A stretch of 7,663 nt of DNA, taken from positions 1 through 7,663 of the forward strand of contig CAIMNF010000151.1 of assembly GCA_903842755.1 (NCBI GenBank), read 5' to 3'. This DNA is from Oligoflexia bacterium. GTDB lineage: Bacteria; Bdellovibrionota; UBA1018; CAIMNF01. Made by a program: the position numbers and the translations under genes. The notes beneath the pieces were generated by a model. It worked only from the letters and a program-made list of their open reading frames with translations. It was not told the DNA's origin and ran no database searches. This document shows, one piece after another, positions 1 through 6,742 of this stretch (its first letter is position 1; every line of letters begins with the position of its first letter).

Positions 1-955
1 ATTGTTTTTTATAAAAGTTTTCGTGGATTCCCCGAATAAATTCTCTCCACCCTAAAATTTGCCGAACAAACCCCTCGCACGATTCGATGGGCACTCGACC
101 CGTTTTTGCCCTCTCCATCACTTGGTCGATCACTTCTCTTGGATTCAACAACCCCACGTTGATCAATGCAGATAATCCTGAATGATTTAACAGATCATGC
201 TGAGGATCAATGGCGTCTTCATAGGGACCAAAATCGCGAAATCGCTTTTCCAAAAAATCCTTCAAAAACAAAAGAGAATCCGTGCGGGTTACGGGTAAAA
301 AAAGATCTTCCTGCTGACCAGGATGATCCCTAAAAAATTGCCCAATGAGCTCTTGAACGGCCCCAAAATGCTTTGATCGATCAAAACGTAACAACTCTGG
401 AACGCGGTATCCTTTGGGCAGTTTCTTTCGATTTTCAGTATCAAAACTCCACCTGCCACCTTCCGGGTCTCCGTGGGCATCCATTAAGATACGCTGCTCG
501 CGGCGTACCTGCTCGTAAAACGTTTTCATCAAGGGTTGTTTTCGGCCTTTTAAATGTGCTTTAAATTGTTGGTCACTGACCATAAATTGCGGTGAATTTA
601 TCCAACGAATTGCAACTTGGATGGAATTGGCCCAAGAAACGAGCGTGTTCCTAAACGAAACATCTGGAATCTGAGCGACACTGAATTCCCTTAATTTTCT
701 TTCTTTTAAAAACTGCTCAATCCGATCAAAAAAAGAAATCGCCTTGGATTTAGGCAATTCAAAATAGTGAACTTTAACTCCCTTGATTCTTAACTCATCC
801 CGAAACTCCCGCATCGCGATCAATTGATGTAAAATTCGAAGTTTATGATAGCGATAGGTTGAGGCAATCCCGAGGTCCTCTATCATCAGAACCTCTTGCT
901 CGGTTGAATAAAAATCTGAAAAAAGCTGGTTCCCAAGAACTAGAGTTACGTTCAT
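1..955 (-). CDS. Cryptochrome/photolyase, DPRP (FeS-BCP, PhrB-like) class, C-terminus outside window
   Basis: Reading leftward from ATG at 955-953, an uninterrupted frame gives 318 residues and runs off the left edge. The N-terminus has the family's L-V-L-G-N-Q-L strand (residues 5-11), which starts the Rossmann-like antenna domain. Residues 166-176 carry GGRWSFDTENR, a hallmark of deoxyribodipyrimidine photolyase-related proteins. Residues 270-310 carry L-N-P-R-E-V, then EGFVRQILGWREFIRG, the strongly conserved start of the FAD-binding helical domain. Known members such as Agrobacterium PhrB are about 500 residues, repair (6-4) photoproducts with light and hold a 4Fe-4S cluster. The cluster cysteines should lie beyond residue 318, so they cannot be checked here. 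FAD and iron-sulfur binding and (6-4) specificity are therefore family inference. The start has only a weak AAAGAA-type ribosome site. It is divergent from the gene at 1028. Its downstream neighbours are unseen. Confidence 0.9.
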   Translation of the reverse strand, partial: MNVTLVLGNQLFSDFYSTEQEVLMIEDLGIASTYRYHKLRILHQLIAMREFRDELRIKGVKVHYFELPKSKAISFFDRIEQFLKERKLREFSVAQIPDVSFRNTLVSWANSIQVAIRWINSPQFMVSDQQFKAHLKGRKQPLMKTFYEQVRREQRILMDAHGDPEGGRWSFDTENRKKLPKGYRVPELLRFDRSKHFGAVQELIGQFFRDHPGQQEDLFLPVTRTDSLLFLKDFLEKRFRDFGPYEDAIDPQHDLLNHSGLSALINVGLLNPREVIDQVMERAKTGRVPIESCEGFVRQILGWREFIRGIHENFYKKQ

Positions 956-1027
956 AGTTTATTCTTTATAAACCCAGAGACTACAAATTCGAAACGATAA
1001 AGAAAGAAAGGAAAAACGATTTCGCGC
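956..1027. promoter_or_regulatory. Divergent intergenic spacer, photolyase versus DUF429-like gene
   Basis: This 72-bp AT-rich spacer must hold the 5' signals of both outward-facing genes. A palindromic TTTATAAA at 965-972 offers a TATAAA -10-like hexamer on either strand, but neither strand has a convincing -35 at the right distance. For the rightward gene, AAAGGAAA at 1007-1014 is a plausible ribosome-binding site 13 bp before the GTG at 1028. Coordinated expression of the two genes is possible but unproven. Confidence 0.3.
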
Positions 1028-1831
1028 GTGAAAAAAATGTTCACTTATTCCGAAAAACTGAACTTCATTGGGGTCGACCAAAATGGCTCGGGGAATCCAT
1101 TACCCTTAGCAAGACTTCACTTAGTGGAAGGAAACTGGGCCCTGGAGTGCCATCCGCTAAAGAGTTTTACCCGTGAAAGCTTGCAAACCCTGAATATTTC
1201 ACTAAAAGATCGGCCCACGTTGATTTCAGTCGACTGTGTGTTCTGGAGCCAATTTAATCAAAACCTTAGGAACTTAAGAAATGACTTTAAGAACGCCTAT
1301 GCGTGGAGATTGAAACACGGTGGCCTAGGCAGAAAAATTGCAGAAGACTTTTTTAAAACCCATCGTCGGCCACCAGGATCAAAGCGTCCTATTGATCTCT
1401 TGGCAAAAGCCCAATCCCTTTACTCGGTACTGCCGTACCAACGAAACATTCAAACGGGAACTTTTAGGATATGGTCGGACCTAGGCGAAAGCCCCTTAGA
1501 TTGGATTACACTTTATCCCTGGGCAAATCCTAAGAATCCCGCAAAACCATTGCTTGTTGAGGCTTATCCAAGCCATGCATGGAGATCAATGTTTGGCGTA
1601 AAAATGCGGGAACCCCACCTCCTGCCAAAAATGATGCGCAGTCTTTTGCCTGAGAAAATAAAAATCACGGCTAAAAATGAAACACTGATCAAGACCAATC
1701 CGAACTATGCAGATGCTGCCGTTTTGGCATTGCACGCATTTTTGAATTTTAGGCAACTGAAAATACTCTCTCCGCATGAACGATCTACGCTATTAAAAAA
1801 CGGTTACATTTTTGGAGTGAACCCTTTCTGA
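1028..1831 (+). CDS. DUF429-like predicted RNase H-fold protein
   Basis: This frame encodes 267 residues and I recognise it only by family-level pattern. It shows the order of motifs seen in DUF429 proteins, which are predicted to have an RNase H-like nuclease fold. These are F-I-G-V-D (Asp17) on the first strand, L-I-S-V-D (Asp69) where the family usually has D-x-P, L-L-V-E-A-Y-P-S (Glu178), and N-Y-A-D-A-A-V-L-A-L-H-A (Asp229) near the end. The spacing of these four acidic residues fits an RNase H-type metal site; that is inference. The family's exact activity is not established. GTG at 1028 is chosen because AAAGGAAA lies 13 bp upstream; ATG at 1037 is the alternative and would trim three residues. 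The gene is divergent from the photolyase and converges with the DUF393 gene, leaving 13 bp between stop codons, so it appears monocistronic. Confidence 0.6.
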   Translation: MKKMFTYSEKLNFIGVDQNGSGNPLPLARLHLVEGNWALECHPLKSFTRESLQTLNISLKDRPTLISVDCVFWSQFNQNLRNLRNDFKNAYAWRLKHGGLGRKIAEDFFKTHRRPPGSKRPIDLLAKAQSLYSVLPYQRNIQTGTFRIWSDLGESPLDWITLYPWANPKNPAKPLLVEAYPSHAWRSMFGVKMREPHLLPKMMRSLLPEKIKITAKNETLIKTNPNYADAAVLALHAFLNFRQLKILSPHERSTLLKNGYIFGVNPF

Positions 1832-1844
1832 ATCATACGGGTGC

Positions 1845-2204
1845 TTAACCTCTATTTTTCTTTGGAAGCAAATGCCGGTTTTTTGCAAACACCCAATAGC
1901 CCGCTTTTGCTACCGCATTCACCCCAGGCAGCATCACCACTTTTTTAGCCATCTGATAGCGCGGTATTTTTCCCCAAATGTAGGCAAAGGCGTCCACACC
2001 TATTTTGAATTCTCCATCCTCGGTTTGGATGTGCATGTTTTCATTAACGTCTTTAAAATCAAGTCCGTATCGTTCCGCTTTAAACTCAGGCGCGCTAATA
2101 TCGACCAGCTCAAAAACTTCAGGCATCATTCTTTGATAATGGGCGATTTCAAGGTCACAAACGATGCAGTTTCCATCGAAGAATATTTTTACTTTTTGAT
2201 TCAT
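1845..2204 (-). CDS. DCC-family (DUF393) thiol-disulfide-oxidoreductase-like protein
   Basis: This small 119-residue protein begins MNQKVKIFFDGNCIVCDLEI. Asp10-Gly11 followed by Cys13-x-x-Cys16 is the defining motif of the DCC/DUF393 family, often annotated as a thiol-disulfide oxidoreductase although biochemical support is thin. Further family marks are N-M-H-I-Q-T-E-D-G followed by I-G-V-D-A-F-A-Y-I-W near the middle, and G-Y-W-V-F-A-K-N-R-H-L-L-P at the C-terminus. The length is normal. There is no signal peptide, so a cytoplasmic location is likely. ATG at 2204 is preferred because the conserved first strand starts immediately after it. A TTG at 2237 would add 11 residues with no better ribosome site; neither start has a good Shine-Dalgarno. 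The gene stands alone, convergent with the DUF429-like gene and divergent from the transporter operon. A redox role is a family-level guess. Confidence 0.85.
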   Translation of the reverse strand: MNQKVKIFFDGNCIVCDLEIAHYQRMMPEVFELVDISAPEFKAERYGLDFKDVNENMHIQTEDGEFKIGVDAFAYIWGKIPRYQMAKKVVMLPGVNAVAKAGYWVFAKNRHLLPKKNRG

Positions 2205-2244
2205 GATAAAATTTATAATAGCATAAATTTTAAACAAACCGAGA

Positions 2245-2287
2245 GACGAAACTTCACTTTTTGTTTTGACTTAGGACGACTTTCGTC
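2245..2287. repeat. Inverted repeat GACGAAA / TTTCGTC around operon -35
   Basis: GACGAAA at 2245-2251 is matched by its exact reverse complement TTTCGTC at 2281-2287, 29 bp apart, bracketing the -35 hexamer of the transporter promoter. The right arm overlaps a smaller hairpin-like palindrome, CGAC-TTTC-GTCG at 2277-2288, inside the promoter spacer. The position suits an operator for the transporter operon, the DUF393 gene or both. Seven matching bases can also arise by chance in a region this size. Confidence 0.3.
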
Positions 2288-2293
2288 GATAAT
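2266..2293 (+). promoter_or_regulatory. Sigma70-like promoter of the transporter operon
   Basis: TTGACT at 2266-2271 matches the -35 consensus at five of six bases. GATAAT at 2288-2293 matches the -10 consensus at five of six, and the spacer is 16 bp. Transcription would begin near 2300, giving a leader of about 40 nt before the start at 2343. It is the best promoter match I found in the window and sits directly upstream of the first operon gene. Confidence 0.7.
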
Positions 2294-2330
2294 TTAGTCT
2301 CATTGTTCACTATTTTAAATGGTTAAACCA

Positions 2331-2337
2331 AGGGAGA
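2331..2337 (+). promoter_or_regulatory. Ribosome-binding site deciding the binding-protein start
   Basis: AGGGAGA lies 5 bp before ATG at 2343. It selects that start over the in-frame ATG at 2319, which lies upstream of this site and would put charged residues ahead of the signal peptide. Confidence 0.8.
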
Positions 2338-2342
2338 CGTTC

Positions 2343-3518
2343 ATGGCGATAAAGCTTTTTACATTAATTTTCATTTCATTAGGATTTGCAAATTTGAGTT
2401 CCGCTGAAACAATCAAAATCGGCGTAGTCGGCCCTCGAACTGGTTCCGCTGCCGCAGAAGGTACGGCATTTGATGAAGGGATTGCATTAGCCCTGGATGC
2501 AATCCGTGCAAAGGGTGGGATTCATGGCAGCTCGGTTGAAGTGGTTTTCGAAGACACGGGCGGAGGGCCAGAAAAGGCCGCAGCTGCTTTTGAAAAGCTA
2601 GTGACGAAAGATAAAGTTGCGATTGTTTTGGGCGAGAGCCATTCATCTGCTGCGCTAGCAGAAATTGAGGTCGCCAATCGTTACCATACCCCCTTTATCG
2701 TTGCAGAGGCTTGGGCTGACGCGATTATGGAAAAAAAATATCCAAGCGTTTTCCGTGCGGGCCCCTATAATACCGATGTAGTGAACAGCACGATTGTACA
2801 ATTCATAAAAGAAGGACATTTTAAGAAAGTCAGTATCGTGGCTGAAAACTCGGACTGGGGCAAGGGAATTGGTGCCTTAACCGATTCCGCCCTCAAAAAA
2901 GAAAAGATTGAACACTCACTCACTGAAGTAGATCAAAATGCGAAGGACTTTTATCCCTCGCTTAATAAAGTAAAGACAGAAAAACCGGATTTGGTTTTAG
3001 CTTACATCTATAGTTTTGGTTTACACACTTTCGTTTCTCAGGCGCGTGAACTTAGCGTTAGTCCAAACGCTTTAGTATTAGACGGCGCCGGACCTCCCAG
3101 TTTGTGGGGCGAATTCTGGACGAACGTTGGCAAGGCGGGGGATGGCGAATTATTTATTTCTCCGATGCATGAGTCGGTGCAACCCAACGCCGAGGCAAAA
3201 GCCTTCTGGAACGCCTATAAGAAAAAGTTTTCCAAAAGTCCGAGCGATTATAAAATTAGGTCTGCCTATATTACCGTACTCTTAGCCGCAGACGCACTTG
3301 AACGGGCAAATTCCACTGAGCCGAGCGACGTGGTCAACGCGTTAGAAAAAACCAATTTCAGCGCGCCTACCGGGAAAATTCACTTTGGAACAAAGCAAGG
3401 TGATATTCATTACCATCAGTGGTCACCTCAAATGCTTGCAGTTCAATGGCAGAATCGTAAACAGGTCGTTGTCTTTCCAAAAAACGTAGCGACTGGAACG
3501 ATCGAGTTTTCGAAATGA
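2343..3518 (+). CDS. livK: Periplasmic substrate-binding protein of a branched-chain amino acid-type ABC importer
   Basis: This 391-residue protein is the extracytoplasmic receptor of the importer encoded downstream. Residues 1-21 form a Sec signal peptide: a short start with Lys4, a hydrophobic core, and S-S-A before Glu22 as the likely cleavage site. No lipobox cysteine is present, so a soluble periplasmic protein is expected. The mature protein opens E-T-I-K-I-G-V-V-G-P-R-T-G-S, typical of the Peripla_BP_6 (LivJ/LivK) fold, followed by A-I-R-A-K-G-G-I-H-G. The hinge-side ligand loop reads G-E-S-H-S-S-A (residues 97-103). The next loop, V-A-E-A-W-A-D-A-I (120-128), has a tryptophan where E. 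coli LivJ/LivK have small residues. It is first in a tight operon, 12 bp before livH. Leu/Ile/Val is the default family ligand, but other amino acids, amides, urea or aromatic acids are known for relatives, so the substrate is open. Confidence 0.9.
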   Translation: MAIKLFTLIFISLGFANLSSAETIKIGVVGPRTGSAAAEGTAFDEGIALALDAIRAKGGIHGSSVEVVFEDTGGGPEKAAAAFEKLVTKDKVAIVLGESHSSAALAEIEVANRYHTPFIVAEAWADAIMEKKYPSVFRAGPYNTDVVNSTIVQFIKEGHFKKVSIVAENSDWGKGIGALTDSALKKEKIEHSLTEVDQNAKDFYPSLNKVKTEKPDLVLAYIYSFGLHTFVSQARELSVSPNALVLDGAGPPSLWGEFWTNVGKAGDGELFISPMHESVQPNAEAKAFWNAYKKKFSKSPSDYKIRSAYITVLLAADALERANSTEPSDVVNALEKTNFSAPTGKIHFGTKQGDIHYHQWSPQMLAVQWQNRKQVVVFPKNVATGTIEFSK

Positions 3519-3530
3519 TCTTAGCTCCCC

Positions 3531-4391
3531 GTGGATAAATTTTTCTTTGCTCTGATGAACGGCCTGGTGATGGGTGCAATTTACGCACTCTCGGCAGCCG
3601 GTGTCTCACTCGTTGCGGGTGTCATGAGGGTCATTAATTTTTCTCACGGGGAGTTTTATATTCTTGGTGCATATTTTAGCTACTACTTTAGCGTTTCTTT
3701 AGGCTTAAATCCGGTGCTTGCTGCTGTAGTTGCAATGGGCTTTTTATTTTTGATTGGCTTATTCATCGAGCGAACTTTGATTCGGTCGACGTATGGTCAA
3801 CCCATGCAATCCATGATCATTACTTTTATTTTGTCTATTGTGCTTCAAAATATTGCATTAATCTCTTTTGGCCCTTATCCAAAAAAGCCACCTGCTTTTT
3901 CAGAAGATTCCGTTCATTTTATTGGCGACTTTAATTACGGGATCCAGCGCTTGATCGCGGGAAGTTCCTCGCTATTCCTTTTTTGCTTATTCTACCTCTT
4001 TATTAAAAAGACCCGTTTTGGACTAAAGATTCGAGCTGTCGCCCAAGATCCCCAAATGGCTGAAGCGGTTGGCATTCATTCCAAAAGGATCAGACTCGTT
4101 TCTTTTGGACTAGCGGTGGCATTAGCCGGCGCCGCTGGCGTCGTCCTATCACCGACGTTTCCAGTCGTTCCAACTTCGGGCGAACCACTAACTCTTTCCG
4201 CTTTCGTGGTGATTGTTTTTGGTGGGATGGGGTCAATCCGCGGATGCTTGATGGGCGGCCTTCTTCTTGGCCTCGCTGAAAACTTTGGATCGGCCTATAT
4301 ATCAACAATGTATAGCCAGGTGTTTGGATTCATTCTTTTGATCGGCATTATTCTTTTTAGACCGACGGGGATCTATGGCAACAAAATCTAA
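3531..4391 (+). CDS. livH: LivH-type ABC permease subunit
   Basis: This 286-residue integral membrane protein is one half of the transmembrane channel. Family marks are G-A-I-Y-A-L near the N-terminus, then G-V-M-R-V-I-N-F-S-H-G-E-F-Y-I-L-G-A-Y, the classic LivH signature. Near residues 165-190 is a cytoplasmic coupling loop, R-A-V-A-Q-D-P-Q-M-A-E-A-V-G-I, that contacts the ATPases. F-G-G-M-G-S-I-R-G follows towards the C-terminus. About eight hydrophobic segments are visible by eye. GTG at 3531 is the only start upstream of the conserved N-terminus, because an in-frame TAG lies at 3522. ATG at 3555 would remove eight residues. No clear Shine-Dalgarno precedes either start, unlike the binding-protein gene. 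This could keep permease levels below those of the binding protein. The last 17 bases overlap livM. Confidence 0.92.
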   Translation: MDKFFFALMNGLVMGAIYALSAAGVSLVAGVMRVINFSHGEFYILGAYFSYYFSVSLGLNPVLAAVVAMGFLFLIGLFIERTLIRSTYGQPMQSMIITFILSIVLQNIALISFGPYPKKPPAFSEDSVHFIGDFNYGIQRLIAGSSSLFLFCLFYLFIKKTRFGLKIRAVAQDPQMAEAVGIHSKRIRLVSFGLAVALAGAAGVVLSPTFPVVPTSGEPLTLSAFVVIVFGGMGSIRGCLMGGLLLGLAENFGSAYISTMYSQVFGFILLIGIILFRPTGIYGNKI

Positions 4392-5307
4392 GCGAAGCAT
4401 CAAGTGGCTGATTGGAATTTCTATTGCCTTAGCCGCGCTCCTCCTTCCGAAGTTCGCCTCCGATTACGGCATTCATATCGCAATTATTAGTCTTTTTTAT
4501 GTCTTAATGAGCAGCTCTTGGAATCTGGTGGCCGGGTTTACGGGACAAGTGTCCTTTGCTCATGCCGCTTTTGCAGCCATTGGTGCATATGCCTCTAGCT
4601 TAATGGCAATTCACTATAACCTACCTATTCCCCTAACGATCGTTTTTGGCACTTGCATTGCGGGAACTCTAGGTCATGTGTTGGGACGGCTATGCCTGCC
4701 ACTCGGTGGAACTTATTTGTCGCTCGTTACCTTGAGTTTTGCCGAAATCTTGAGAATAGTCATCACGAATGAAGACCAATGGACACGAGGAACGATGGGC
4801 TTACAAGTTCCGGGGATTTTCCGGGATTACTCAAAGACTAAATACTACTTATTGTTTTTAGCGATTACGGTTTTCGCGGTCCTTGGATTAAACTTGCTCA
4901 TTCGCTCCCGGATGGGTCTGCGCTTTCGTGCGGTTATGGATGACGAAATTGCAGCGGCTTCGGTAGGAGTACACACCACAAATATTCGGGTGCTTGCCTT
5001 CACGCTTTCCAGTCTGATCGCGGGTCTCGCTGGAGCACTTTATGGTCACTACGCAATGCTCATTAGTCCTGACATCGGTTCGCTTGCTCAAATGTTTTTA
5101 ATCTTGGCCATGACCATGATTGGGGGTCTGGGTAGCATAGAGGGTCCTATTTTTGGCGCAATATTACTTGAAGTTCTTTCGGAGCAAATTCGGTCTTTTG
5201 GCGAATACCACCTACTTGTGTTTGGAGTGATTTCACTTTTAATTGTTCGCTTTGCGCCCCAAGGTTTGGCGGGTTTACTCAGGAGGCAACGTTGGAAGCT
5301 ATTTTAG
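4375..5307 (+). CDS. livM: LivM-type ABC permease subunit
   Basis: This 310-residue integral membrane protein is the second channel subunit and pairs with LivH. It carries the LivM signature W-N-L-V-A-G-F-T-G-Q-V-S-F-A-H-A-A-F-A-A (around residues 49-68). The coupling loop R-A-V-M-D-D-E-I-A-A-A-S-V-G-V follows around residues 184-198, and G-G-L-G-S-I-E-G-P near the C-terminus. Multiple hydrophobic segments are evident. It lacks the long N-terminal extension of E. coli LivM, which is about 425 residues, and matches the shorter form common in other bacteria. ATG at 4375 lies within the end of livH, with GGGGATCT just upstream as a partial ribosome site, so translation is probably coupled to livH. 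Its own end overlaps livG by 16 bp. Confidence 0.92.
   Translation: MATKSKRSIKWLIGISIALAALLLPKFASDYGIHIAIISLFYVLMSSSWNLVAGFTGQVSFAHAAFAAIGAYASSLMAIHYNLPIPLTIVFGTCIAGTLGHVLGRLCLPLGGTYLSLVTLSFAEILRIVITNEDQWTRGTMGLQVPGIFRDYSKTKYYLLFLAITVFAVLGLNLLIRSRMGLRFRAVMDDEIAAASVGVHTTNIRVLAFTLSSLIAGLAGALYGHYAMLISPDIGSLAQMFLILAMTMIGGLGSIEGPIFGAILLEVLSEQIRSFGEYHLLVFGVISLLIVRFAPQGLAGLLRRQRWKLF
5281..5286 (+). promoter_or_regulatory. Ribosome-binding site deciding the TTG start of livG
   Basis: A perfect AGGAGG lies inside the end of livM, 5 bp before TTG at 5292. It supports the unusual TTG as the real livG start and suggests strong reinitiation despite the weak start codon. Confidence 0.85.
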
Positions 5308-6020
5308 AAACCACCAACGTTTCAAAAAAATTTGGCGGACTGCAAGTTCTAGATCGCGTTAATCTTACCGTTTATGCAGGCGAAATTCTTGGACTCGTTG
5401 GTCCAAATGGGGCGGGTAAAACCACCCTTTTTAACATTTTGTCCGGTGCCATTCCCTTGGATTCCGGTACCGTTACGGCATTTGGAACGGAAATACAGAA
5501 TAAGAAGCCGTTTGAAATCGCAACACTAGGTTTGGTTCGGACATTTCAAATCGTCCGTCCGTTTCCAACGATGACTTGCAGGGAAAATATTCTGGTAGCG
5601 CGCTTACTTTCTACACCCCGTCCATCCGTTAAAGACCCCCTGATCGACGAATTGCTAGAGTCCATAGGAATTGCTCACCTGGCCCTAAAGAAAGCTCAGG
5701 AGCTTACGCTGATGGAGAAAAAGAAAATGGAAATCGCAAGGGCACTGGCCACGACTCCGAAGCTTTTACTTTTGGACGAGGTCATGTCCGGCCTTAACCC
5801 AACGGAAATTAATGAAGCAATCGAATTGTTACTCAAACTGCGAAAAGAAAAAAACATCACTATTATTTGGATCGAACATGTCATGAAAGCGATTGTGAAA
5901 ACGGCAGATCGAATCGCCGTTCTTCACCGGGGACAATTATTAACAGTGGACACGCCGTCCAAAGTGATTTCTGATCCCCAGGTGATTGAAGTTTATCTTG
6001 GGCGGGCAAACCATGCTTGA
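5292..6020 (+). CDS. livG: LivG-type ABC ATPase with degenerate signature motif
   Basis: This 242-residue cytoplasmic ATPase powers the importer with LivF. Walker A is GPNGAGKTT (residues 37-45), the Q-loop glutamine is Gln86 in V-R-T-F-Q-I-V-R-P-F, and Walker B is LLLLDE (158-163) with catalytic Glu163. The switch histidine is His196 in W-I-E-H-V-M. The ABC signature is degenerate: residues 138-142 read LTLME where E. coli LivG has LAYGQ and canonical ABC proteins have LSGGQ. The following M-E-I-A-R is conserved, so this is a local substitution and not a frameshift. L-T-L-A-G-type signatures are, to my recollection, common in a LivG subgroup. The protein is slightly shorter than E. coli LivG (255), with a trimmed helical subdomain. 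The start is TTG with an ideal ribosome site. It overlaps livM by 16 bp and livF by 8 bp. Confidence 0.93.
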   Translation: MEAILETTNVSKKFGGLQVLDRVNLTVYAGEILGLVGPNGAGKTTLFNILSGAIPLDSGTVTAFGTEIQNKKPFEIATLGLVRTFQIVRPFPTMTCRENILVARLLSTPRPSVKDPLIDELLESIGIAHLALKKAQELTLMEKKKMEIARALATTPKLLLLDEVMSGLNPTEINEAIELLLKLRKEKNITIIWIEHVMKAIVKTADRIAVLHRGQLLTVDTPSKVISDPQVIEVYLGRANHA

Positions 6021-6717
6021 GGTGAACCAGATTCATGTCTTACGAGGCGAAGTTCCTGTCCTAAAGAGCTTAAGTCTAAACGCAAATAAAGGTGAAATCG
6101 TGGCCCTGATTGGCGCTAATGGGGCAGGAAAATCAACATTTTTTGAAACCCTTCTTGGGTTCCTCCATCCGCATCAGGGAAGCATACAATTTTTTGGAAA
6201 GAACATCCATCGATGCCTTTCGCATGAAATTGCAAAAGCGGGAGTTGCATATGTTCCCGAAGGGCGTCGACTTTTTTCCGACATGACGGTACTTGAAAAT
6301 ATGGAGATTGGCGCAATTTCGAATCAAATAAATAAAAACCGAAAAAGGAATTTAGATTTTATTTTTGCTTTATTTCCAATTTTGACTACGCGGCTAAACC
6401 AACTCGCCGGAACGTTAAGCGGCGGAGAACAGCAAATGACTGCAATTGCCCGCGCTATGATGCTTGATCCACAACTCCTGATCCTCGATGAGCTTTCGCA
6501 AGGACTATCACCAAAATTCACCGAGGAAGTTTTTACCGCCTTGAAACACATTAAAAAGCAGGGGGTAGGTATTCTTTTGGCTGAGCAAAACGCGATGCTC
6601 GCTTTACAGGCCAGCGATCGTGCCTATGTGTTAGAAAACGGTCAGATCGTGCAGGAAGGCGTAGCGAAAGACCTCCTGAGTTCACCTGAAATTCAATTGG
6701 CTTATTTGGGAATGTAA
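6013..6717 (+). CDS. livF: LivF-type ABC ATPase
   Basis: This 234-residue cytoplasmic ATPase is the partner of LivG. Walker A is GANGAGKST (residues 34-42), and Y-V-P-E-G-R-R-L-F (80-88) is the LivF-specific Q-loop region. The signature is a canonical LSGGE (135-139), and Walker B is LLILDE (155-160). The switch-histidine position is Gln192 in L-L-A-E-Q-N, as is usual for LivF. ATG at 6013 is chosen because the conserved M-L-E-V start of the family follows and a G-rich stretch (about 6000-6006) can serve as ribosome site. An in-frame ATG at 5986 lies deep inside livG and would add nine non-homologous residues. The gene overlaps the livG stop in ATGCTTGA, consistent with translational coupling. 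It is the last operon gene, and no convincing intrinsic terminator follows. Confidence 0.93.
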   Translation: MLEVNQIHVLRGEVPVLKSLSLNANKGEIVALIGANGAGKSTFFETLLGFLHPHQGSIQFFGKNIHRCLSHEIAKAGVAYVPEGRRLFSDMTVLENMEIGAISNQINKNRKRNLDFIFALFPILTTRLNQLAGTLSGGEQQMTAIARAMMLDPQLLILDELSQGLSPKFTEEVFTALKHIKKQGVGILLAEQNAMLALQASDRAYVLENGQIVQEGVAKDLLSSPEIQLAYLGM

Positions 6718-6742
6718 GAACTTAATCCCCACCCATTTATCA

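Noticed and set aside
289..564. Short frames on both strands in the first 600 bases
   Set aside because: Both lie out of frame inside the photolyase coding region, which reads continuously from 955 to 1 on the minus strand.
1802..1850. Bidirectional terminator between the convergent DUF429-like and DUF393 genes
   Set aside because: Only a 5-bp GGTTA/TAACC match with a long loop and a 4-bp ACCC/GGGT match were found; neither forms a stable GC-rich stem next to a T-run.
1872..2297. Plus-strand open frame of 141 codons
   Set aside because: It lies opposite the DUF393 gene, whose C-x-x-C and family motifs are clear. The plus-strand translation has no recognisable domain and no ribosome site.
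5703..5740. Frameshift or sequencing error explaining the missing LSGGQ in livG
   Set aside because: Conserved sequence on both sides is in the same frame and of normal spacing, so the LTLME motif is a genuine substitution.
2413..6551. Several minus-strand open frames of 60-80 codons within the transporter operon
   Set aside because: They are antisense shadows of strongly conserved liv genes, with biased composition and no start signals.
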